Under the pieces are notes generated by a model. The model saw only the letters and a list, made by a program, of their open reading frames with translations, made no database searches and had not been told where the DNA came from. The position numbers were made by a program, and so were the translations under genes. Below are positions 31,053 through 36,491 of a stretch of DNA of 36,491 bases, in pieces. The first letter of the stretch is position 1; each line of letters opens with the position of its first letter. This stretch comes from Lacticaseibacillus yichunensis (GTDB taxonomy: Bacteria > Bacillota > Bacilli > Lactobacillales > Lactobacillaceae): contig NZ_RHOG01000031.1 of assembly GCF_003946405.1 (NCBI RefSeq), forward strand, positions 1 to 36,491, written 5' to 3'.

Positions 31053-31105
31053 ATGATGACTCCTTTCTTATAAGCACCTTATGCATATAAGAAAGGAGTC
31101 ATCAT
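31053..31105 (+). promoter_or_regulatory. Fold-back hairpin over the transposase RBS and start
   Basis: A perfect 20-bp inverted repeat (31053-31072 and 31086-31105) encloses the GAAAGGAG ribosome binding site and the first bases of the ATG at 31104. Transcripts entering from outside would hide the RBS, limiting transposase synthesis from read-through, a known trick of IS elements. An imperfect version exists in the intact copy at 35814-35867. Confidence 0.7.
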
Positions 31106-31580
31106 GGCCCACTCTCAGATTAGCACGACAGGACAACATAAATAACTCAGTTTAGACGAACGGGGGGAAGCTTTAAGCACTCCATCAAGCTGCTTTTGTC
31201 ATCGTTCAAACCGCCAAGCAGATTTATCACAACAAGTTTACGGTTAGCCGTGAACTCAGGCGTGGCAATACCGAACAGATCCGTGGTGCTGGCAGACACT
31301 ACCGGCGTTACTTTGCCGAAATCGGTGTTGCCGTATACGAGAAGAACAGTGCTTCGTGTTGCCCAGGCACACACTTAGAGCAGTGCTCAGAATTCTACGC
31401 AGAGCTTATGGTGGTGCTCAGAGTGTCTCCTCGAATCCGCAGCGTTGATAGCTTTGTGCACAGATATAAGCGGGTACATCCAGAACTGCCATGCCGGTTT
31501 AGCGCGACATCGACAAGAGCCTCTTAGAGGTGCTTAACGGTGATCTACCGATGAAGCCACCCATCATTTTCCAAAATTAG
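31104..31580 (+). pseudogene. IS30-family transposase, degraded
   Basis: It begins MAHSQIS-TTGQHK, then an in-frame TAA, then LSLDERG, matching the N-terminus of the intact transposase (MTHSQSTTKRSYHQLTPDERG). Further on, in shifted frames, FTVSRELRRG corresponds to ISRELKRG, and SPRIRSVDSFVHRYKRVHPELPCR corresponds to the intact RPRIHSVDSFVHDFQMRFPRLRC. There are several stops and frameshifts, and the DDE catalytic half is missing. It cannot be functional. Confidence 0.85.
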
Positions 31581-31600
31581 GATGGAGCCAAACCTTTTCG

Positions 31601-31980
31601 GATGCTTTGCGGCATTTTTGTATGCGTTATCCGTAACATGGCTACTCTTTTTGAATTAAATTTCGTGGCAAACAAGCTTCCAGTTCGTTATCCTTTGCGA
31701 ATGTCTATAGTTTTGATTTTTTGAAGCAGGTCCTTAAATTGTTAGATGGCCGCAAGCGTGTTTAGTTTGCGGCTTTCAATCGATGCCGTTCAAGTCGTGG
31801 GTGCTGTTGCGCCTTTTGGACTTATACTGAATAACCAGTTTTTCAGTCGAACACATGGAGCATCTGTTTTTAGGTTACGTTTGAACACATTGTTATACAA
31901 GTGGAATAAACGGTGGAAGTTTGGTATGATTAAAATGTATATCCGTAATCAAAGCCACATCAAGTTAACAATATAAATTA
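31601..31980. other. AT-rich interval without genes
   Basis: No ORF with RBS is seen. A terminator-like hairpin GCCGCAA/TTGCGGC plus TTT lies at 31749-31776. TGGTATGAT near 31923 resembles an extended -10. The interval probably is the remnant of the region upstream of the ABC transporter, now split by the IS5-type insertion. Confidence 0.5.
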
Positions 31981-32860
31981 GGATGTGTCTTCAAACTCAA
32001 AAATATTCGCGAATTGCCTACTAGTTGTACGAAACGACCTGAATCTGATATGTTGGAGTAAAGGGCTGATTGTGATGCTTACCCATCGCTATGAGATCGC
32101 TGATGAGCAATGGACCCAGATCGAGTCATTATTTCCACCATACAGTACAGGGCGTCCAATATTACGAGATAATCGGACCATGTTAAATGCAATTCTGTGA
32201 ATCAATCGGACTAGTGCGCCTTGGCGTGATTTACCTGCACGATTTGGACCATGGAAGTCGGTTTATACACGGCTTTCCCGCTGGGGCCGCGATGGTGTAT
32301 TGGAATGTATCTTCCGCGCACTTCGCGAGGACACGGATATGGAATACCTGCATATTGATTCGACGGCTGTTATTGCGCATCAGCATAGTGCAGGTGCTAA
32401 ACAAAGCGGTCCTCAACTTGAAAGCAATAATATTGGTCGTTCCGTTGGTGGTAATTCAACTAAGATACATGCGCTGGTCGATGCATTGGGAAACCCGGTT
32501 AAATTTATGTTAACAGAAGGCAATCGTCATGACGGTCCCGTAGCGCTTGAATTATTGAAAACCATTCAGTTGACTGGGGTTAATGTCGTTGCCGATAAAG
32601 CATACGGTGGTAAAGCAATTCGAGAATTCATCACGAGCCAAGGCGGAAAGTATACAATCCCACCAAAAGAGAATAATCGAGAACCATGGTCAGTAGACTG
32701 GTGGATATATAAAGAAAGACATTCAATTGAGTGTTTCTCTAATCGGCTTAAACATGTTAGACGGGTAGCTACTTGCTACGATAAGACGTCATATGTGTTC
32801 CGAACATTTGTTTACGCTGCGTCAATAGTGTTAATGACTAGATAGTTTGAAGACACATCC
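31981..32860 (+). mobile_element. IS5-family insertion sequence (IS427-like), 880 bp
   Basis: Perfect terminal inverted repeats of 17 bp, GGATGTGTCTTCAAACT at 31981-31997 and its complement at 32844-32860, are flanked by TA on both sides, the target duplication expected for this subgroup. It contains one transposase gene with an in-frame stop. Confidence 0.92.
32075..32845 (+). pseudogene. IS5-family transposase interrupted by one nonsense codon
   Basis: A single frame from MLTHRYEIADEQWTQIESLF to VYAASIVLMTR (256 codons) is broken by TGA at 32198-32200, where related transposases have Trp (NAIL-W-I-RT-APWRDLP pattern); TGG to TGA is one base. The rest is intact: DUF4096-like N-terminus, DDE residues in LHIDSTAV, the GNRHDGP region and the C-terminal KERHSIECFSNRLKHVRRVATCYDK. 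Without suppression the element is inactive in cis. Confidence 0.9.
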
Positions 32861-32907
32861 TAGAAAAATCAGTTTGTAATCTCATCATAATATTATGTAT
32901 GCTTGTG

Positions 32908-32935
32908 TATAGTAATTTTGTTGAACTTCAACAAA
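32908..32935 (+). promoter_or_regulatory. -10 box and palindromic operator before the ABC transporter
   Basis: TATAGT (32908-32913) is directly followed by the perfect 19-bp palindrome TTTGTTGAA-C-TTCAACAAA (32917-32935), which covers the expected start site. This is a typical TetR-class operator layout. It differs from the ATGACAC-type HrtR operator described in Lactococcus. No repressor gene is in the window. Confidence 0.6.
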
Positions 32936-32949
32936 TACAGGAGGAACAA

Positions 32950-34002
32950 ATGTTTTTAGCAATTAGAGAGATTAAAAAAGAAAAACTACGGTACGGCTTG
33001 ATTCTAACAGTCGTCGTCTTAATCAGTTATTTGATTTTCATTTTAAGTGCCCTGGCGCTCGGGCTGGCAACAGCTAACACCGCAGCGGTGGACAGCTGGC
33101 AGTCTAAGTCGTTTGTAATGACCAAAGACGCTAATGGCAATGCCGGACAGTCATTACTGACAACGAAACAGGTTGATCAGTTAAGCGACGACAAAACCGC
33201 AACACTTGGCATTACACCAGTTAATATGAAAATTGGCGGAAAACGTGAATCCGCACAATTCGTTGGGATGAATAACGACGAGTACATCGCTAAAAACCTA
33301 CAATTAACCAAGGGGAACTTGCCAAAGACAGCTAACGAAGTCGTCCTCGCTGACTCAGTTGATAAGGATATTTACGGTATGGGGGATAAAATTTCGATTG
33401 GGTTATCTGATACGAAATATAAAATCGTGGGTTATGCGAAAAATGCCACGTATAACACCGCACCTGTTATTTATGGCGAGTTAGCGCAATGGCGTATCAT
33501 TAAGGGCGTGTCAGATCAATTCCAGGGTAGCGTCGTTGCTTCAAAAACGTCACAATCGGTCGATGATAAAGCATTAAAGACTTATTCATACCAAGCCTTT
33601 ATCAATAAATTGCCAGGTTATACACCGCAAAAAGCGACGTTTGGTCTCATGATTGGATTCCTGATTGTCATTTCATTGATTGTGATTACCATCTTCCTCT
33701 ACATTCTAACGGTTCAAAAATTGCCTAACTTGGCAGTTTTGCGTGCACAAGGCATTCCAAATCTTTTTTTGGCCCAAAATACGTTATTTGAGACGTTCTT
33801 TATCATGGCAACTGGTATCGTCGTTGGTGCCGTACTATCGGCATTAACTGAATTTGGGATTCCAGATAGCGTACCAATGGCATTTGATTGGGGATTGATG
33901 GGACTAATTGCGGTCGGATTGATGGTAACCGGGTTACTGGGTGCAATCATTCCGATTCGTGTGATTAGTAAGATTGATCCGGTATCAGTAATTGGAGGTT
34001 AA
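32950..34002 (+). CDS. ABC transporter permease, HrtB-like (FtsX/MacB type)
   Basis: A 350-residue permease with one N-terminal helix (YGLILTVVVLISYLIFILSALALGL), a large extracellular domain (about residues 40-230) and three C-terminal helices, the last being LMGLIAVGLMVTGLLGAIIPIRVI. The N-terminus MFLAIREIKKEKLRYGLI and overall plan match HrtB heme-efflux permeases of lactic acid bacteria; another peptide or lipid substrate is possible. AGGAGG precedes ATG 32950. It forms an operon with the ATPase. Base composition is clearly lower in G+C than the chromosomal genes left of 28700, a sign of recent acquisition. Confidence 0.85.
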   Translation: MFLAIREIKKEKLRYGLILTVVVLISYLIFILSALALGLATANTAAVDSWQSKSFVMTKDANGNAGQSLLTTKQVDQLSDDKTATLGITPVNMKIGGKRESAQFVGMNNDEYIAKNLQLTKGNLPKTANEVVLADSVDKDIYGMGDKISIGLSDTKYKIVGYAKNATYNTAPVIYGELAQWRIIKGVSDQFQGSVVASKTSQSVDDKALKTYSYQAFINKLPGYTPQKATFGLMIGFLIVISLIVITIFLYILTVQKLPNLAVLRAQGIPNLFLAQNTLFETFFIMATGIVVGAVLSALTEFGIPDSVPMAFDWGLMGLIAVGLMVTGLLGAIIPIRVISKIDPVSVIGG

Positions 34003-34006
34003 AAAG

Positions 34007-34687
34007 ATGCGTGAAGAAAAACTAGCCCTTGAACACGTGACGAAACAATTTGGTCAGAAAACCAATTTAGTTACGGCACTAGAAGACGTCAGTTTAGCGT
34101 TTAAAGCTGGTGAGGTGTCGCTTATCATTGGGCCTTCAGGATCTGGTAAAAGTACCTTGCTAACCATTTTAGGCGGGTTACAAACACCAACAGACGGCTC
34201 AGTTCGTTTGAATGGTCACGATATCAGTGATTTGAGTACCAAAGAAGCCGAAAAAAGACGACTTGAACAAATCGGTTTCGTCTTGCAGGCGTACAATCTC
34301 GTGCCATATTTAACCGTAGCAGACCAATTCAAACTTGTTGACCAGGTGAAGCCTAACAATAACCTCAGTCAAGATGGATTTGACAAAATTATTGAAACGC
34401 TAGGCATTCAAAAATTATTAAACAAATACCCTGGCGAATTGTCTGGCGGTCAACAACAGCGCGTTGCAATTGCCCGTGCGTTTTATACAGACCCGGCGAT
34501 CATCCTAGCCGATGAACCTACGGCAGCCTTAGATACGGCACGTGTCAAAGAAGTTGGCCAACTTTTTGCCAATATTGCGCATGACGAGGAAAAAGCAGTC
34601 GTTATCGTCACGCACGATGATCGTCTGCGAGAGTTTTCTGATAATGTTTACAAAATTGTCGACGGAAAACTATCTAATACGGACTGA
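34007..34687 (+). CDS. ABC transporter ATP-binding protein, HrtA-like
   Basis: A 226-residue ATPase with Walker A GPSGSGKST, Q-loop VLQAYNLVPYL, signature LSGGQQQR, Walker B IILADEPTAALD and H-loop VTHDDR. The sequence type is the LolD/MacB/HrtA branch that pairs with FtsX-like permeases. GGAGG overlaps the end of the permease gene, with 4 bp between stop and start, so the two are coupled. I used ATG 34007; the frame is open to 33992 but without a suitable RBS. With the permease it probably exports heme or a similar hydrophobic toxic compound. AT-rich like its partner. Confidence 0.9.
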   Translation: MREEKLALEHVTKQFGQKTNLVTALEDVSLAFKAGEVSLIIGPSGSGKSTLLTILGGLQTPTDGSVRLNGHDISDLSTKEAEKRRLEQIGFVLQAYNLVPYLTVADQFKLVDQVKPNNNLSQDGFDKIIETLGIQKLLNKYPGELSGGQQQRVAIARAFYTDPAIILADEPTAALDTARVKEVGQLFANIAHDEEKAVVIVTHDDRLREFSDNVYKIVDGKLSNTD

Positions 34688-34792
34688 TTAACACACTTGC
34701 TCTTATGATGAGATTTCGGACTAGTTTTTCTCGTTCCTCAATTGTCAAATCAAGTGCAACACTTTATAACCAATTCTTGTTAGTGGTATAGC

Positions 34793-35815
34793 TTATGCCA
34801 TATTGGGGTAATAGTCGCAAGGACGTAACCAGCCCAGTGAGCGCCTTGGGCGATGATTCAATGCCGACTGTGCTGCCTGGATCTCATCAAGGGTTACGTT
34901 CTTGAATGACTTGCCTTTTGGGAAATACTCACGTAGAAGGCCATTAGCATTCTCATTTGATCCACGCTCCCAGGGTGAGTATGGATGCGCAAAATAAATC
35001 TTCGTCCCGGTCACGCTAGCTATAGATGAGAACTCTGAACCATTGTCGAACGTGATGGAGTCGAACTCCTTAGCCCCATATTCATCTATCGTTGCCTGAA
35101 GGGCGCGGCGGCAAGTATCTGCGTGATAGTCAGGAAGCTTCACGATGATCTCGGTTCGGGAGTACCGCTCTGTTAGTGTCATTAATGCTGGTTCACTTTC
35201 AACTCGCTTCCCCTTGACCAGATCACCTTCCCAGTGACCGACTCCTAGTCGACCGTCAACGGCCTTTGGCCGCTTTTCAATAGATTCGCCCAGTTTTTGC
35301 TTGTTAATCCGAGCGTGGCGTAATCCTGGCCGTTTGACACGACGTCGCAGTTTGGCGGGTAAGTCAAGGTTGGTAATTGGGAGTAGCCCTGCGTCAATGT
35401 ACCGATAGACTGTTGGCGTTGATGGACATCTCAGGCGGGGAAAACGCATCTGAAAGTCGTGGACAAAGCTATCCACGCTATGGATACGAGGGCGTTGCTT
35501 AAGTACTTTGATTAGCTCCTTGAAGAAGTAGTCGCAGCGCCCTAACAAGCCTTCTGCATGACTATTAAGCCGGGCTTCAACATGTTTACGTTGAGCAGCG
35601 TCGGCAAAATAGACAGAATGGATTTGGCGGTTTGAGTCCATCTGATCAACAGAGCCGCGTTTTAGCTCACGACTAATCGTGCTTGTACTGCGGTGCAAAG
35701 CACCCGCAATGTCGCTCAGAGTTTTGCCCTGCGTGCGTAGTACTTCAATTTTGCCTCTTTCATCGGGAGTTAGTTGGTGATAAGAGCGTTTGGTGGTACT
35801 CTGAGAGTGGGTCAT
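34793..35815 (-). CDS. IS30-family transposase
   Basis: The 340 residues contain an N-terminal helix-turn-helix region (LTPDERGKIEVLRTQGKTLSDIAGALHRSTSTISRELKR) and a second HTH-like part around RPRIHSVDSFVH. The DDE core has D in HWEGDLV, D in ITFDNGSEF and E in ERGSNENANGLLREYFPKG. Length and motifs are normal for IS30 enzymes, so it is probably active. An imperfect fold-back covers its RBS (35814-35867). Confidence 0.95.
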   Translation of the reverse strand: MTHSQSTTKRSYHQLTPDERGKIEVLRTQGKTLSDIAGALHRSTSTISRELKRGSVDQMDSNRQIHSVYFADAAQRKHVEARLNSHAEGLLGRCDYFFKELIKVLKQRPRIHSVDSFVHDFQMRFPRLRCPSTPTVYRYIDAGLLPITNLDLPAKLRRRVKRPGLRHARINKQKLGESIEKRPKAVDGRLGVGHWEGDLVKGKRVESEPALMTLTERYSRTEIIVKLPDYHADTCRRALQATIDEYGAKEFDSITFDNGSEFSSIASVTGTKIYFAHPYSPWERGSNENANGLLREYFPKGKSFKNVTLDEIQAAQSALNHRPRRSLGWLRPCDYYPNMA

Positions 35816-35867
35816 GAAGATTCCTGCTTTCTTGTCTGTTTGGTCGCTAACAAGAATAGGTCTTCAT
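35814..35867 (-). promoter_or_regulatory. Imperfect fold-back hairpin at the IS30 transposase start
   Basis: ATGAAGA (35814-35820) pairs with TCTTCAT (35861-35867) and TTCTTGT (35829-35835) with ACAAGAA (35850-35856), enclosing the GCAGGAA ribosome binding site and touching the ATG at 35815. It is the counterpart of the perfect hairpin at 31053-31105. Confidence 0.6.
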
Positions 35868-36015
35868 GGCCTTTTTTTGCAAATTGGTCTGCTTTATCAG
35901 GTGTTGCACTTCGATTTTAAACCGAGGAACTAAAATAAAAGACATGGCTTAGGTTTTGCAAAGTTATGCTTGGGGCTTGGCGTCCAATAAAAGCTTACAT
36001 TTTTAGTAGTTTTAG

Positions 36016-36058
36016 AGCCCATATCGCGACTTTCCTTGTTGATGGTATGGGCTTTTTT
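36016..36058 (+). terminator. Orphan Rho-independent terminator
   Basis: AGCCCATA (36016-36023) pairs with TATGGGCT (36046-36053) and is followed by TTTTT. There is no + strand gene upstream before the IS30 end, so the gene it served has probably been displaced or deleted. 36059-36289 holds no convincing gene. Confidence 0.7.
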
Positions 36059-36289
36059 GCGGGGACGGAGAAGAGACAAATTTATCCAGCAAATTATTTA
36101 TGGTATCAGCTAGCAACAAATCAAATTGTTGCATAGTCGTCCAAAAATATGGAGGCAACGCGAATGCAGCAGTGGTCGCAGGGTAATCATGTTCAAGCAA
36201 TGGGAGAAGTCTTCATGTTAAGATCCTGTTACAGTTCAACTTTCAGTTTCAAAATACGTCCTACAAACAGTCTGTATATGTTGAGAGCG

Positions 36290-36491
36290 AAAGTTCTCAC
36301 AGACCTTCCGGAGGGCTCTTGCAACGCATCGCCGCCGTGCGCGGCGTGCAGCGCGAAAGCCGCTAGCGCGAGCGGCGGCGGTCGGCGTTAGCCGGCCGCC
36401 TCAAGCCCCCAGTATCTAATAGGGGGGCAAATACAAGTAACAAGAAATCCGACGGTAGGCATAAAGCGCCTGTGGCACGGCCTTACCGCAT
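36290..36491. other. GC-rich hairpin cluster at the window end
   Basis: Successive hairpins are CGCCGC-CGTGC-GCGGCG (around 36330), GCCGCT/AGCGGC (around 36359-36376), a 10-bp stem with GTTA loop (36377-36386 and 36391-36400) and GCCCCC/GGGGGC (36405-36410 and 36423-36428). A final GGTAGGC..GCCTTACC pairing reaches the end. No coding frame is visible. Composition differs sharply from the AT-rich DNA just before. It could be an oriT, a replication-linked region or a structured RNA; the window ends too soon to tell. Confidence 0.5.

Larger units (their letters stand above)
30998..31600 (+). mobile_element. Decayed IS30-family element
   Basis: A left end of about 30 bp (30998-31027, containing GATTTTAA and GAAGTGCAA) matches the terminal repeats of the intact IS30 element at 34733-35930, and a broken transposase gene follows. 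No matching right end is seen, so the 3' boundary is approximate. It is in opposite orientation to the intact copy. Confidence 0.7.
34733..35930 (-). mobile_element. IS30-family insertion sequence, apparently intact
   Basis: About 30-bp imperfect terminal repeats share GTTCCTC, AAATC and AAGTGCAACAC (left end about 34733-34761, right end about 35902-35930 in complement). The transposase gene is complete. The exact ends and target duplication cannot be fixed by eye. Confidence 0.85.

Noticed and set aside
36007-36023. GTTTTAGAGC resembling the start of type II CRISPR repeats
   Set aside because: It occurs once, is part of a terminator region, and no repeat-spacer pattern or cas gene follows.
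36012-36200. 62-codon minus-strand ORF near the right end
   Set aside because: It has only a weak RBS at an internal ATG, overlaps the + strand terminator stem and shows no conserved features.

Overview
The window is chromosomal DNA of a lactic acid bacterium, most likely a high-GC member of the Lactobacillaceae (Lacticaseibacillus or Schleiferilactobacillus type; the genus is not settled by sequence alone). Indications are strong AGGAGG ribosome binding sites, G+C-rich third codon positions, a class III nrdD, asnB, an ABC-F protein, a LytTR/LiaF-like pair, a cluster-less MutY of the kind known from Lactobacillales, and lactobacillus-type IS30 and IS5 elements.

Layout. 1-1010: non-coding palindrome-rich tandem repeats with a unique head. 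1081-4069: a small membrane protein, a medium-chain reductase, a small unknown, a GNAT acetyltransferase and a HesB-like protein. 4216-4850: a candidate small RNA followed by a structured repeat array. 5007-7590: LytTR regulator, LiaF-like membrane protein and MFS exporter, all on +. 7672-12762: nrdD with candidate NrdR boxes, a small hydrophobic protein, asnB and two tRNA-Ala genes. 12955-13150: a second copy of the candidate small RNA. 13160-17373: MFS exporter, an unrecognised two-gene operon and a pyridoxal/HMP kinase. 17819-20413: a DUF308-like protein, then a mutY / flavodoxin-like reductase / small-ORF operon on the minus strand. 20466-20817: two near-identical 125-bp hairpin repeats. 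20836-27485: small protein, sbcC, sbcD and an ABC-F ATPase (sbcD-sbcC overlapping). 27735-28688: a DyP peroxidase. 28760-30780: the head and array again, inverted relative to the left end. 30998-35930: AT-richer DNA bracketed by IS30-type elements (left one decayed), holding an IS5-family element with a nonsense mutation and an HrtBA-like ABC transporter. 36016-36491: a terminator and a GC-rich hairpin cluster.

The most interesting signal is a probable small-RNA family with two members (about 4276-4419 on + and 13090-12955 on -). Both are about 135-145 nt and fold into several hairpins whose loops are C-rich and anti-Shine-Dalgarno-like (CCACCCA, CCTCC). Stem sequences differ but pairing is preserved. 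Both end in a Rho-independent terminator, and both promoters carry three TTCACA-like hexamers spaced 22 and 11 bp, the arrangement expected for an OmpR-family response regulator. The design resembles LisR-controlled LhrC RNAs of Listeria and CiaR-controlled csRNAs of streptococci. Two further observations stand out: a structured intergenic repeat family that starts directly at the T-run of terminators at four loci, and the inverted pair of palindrome arrays.
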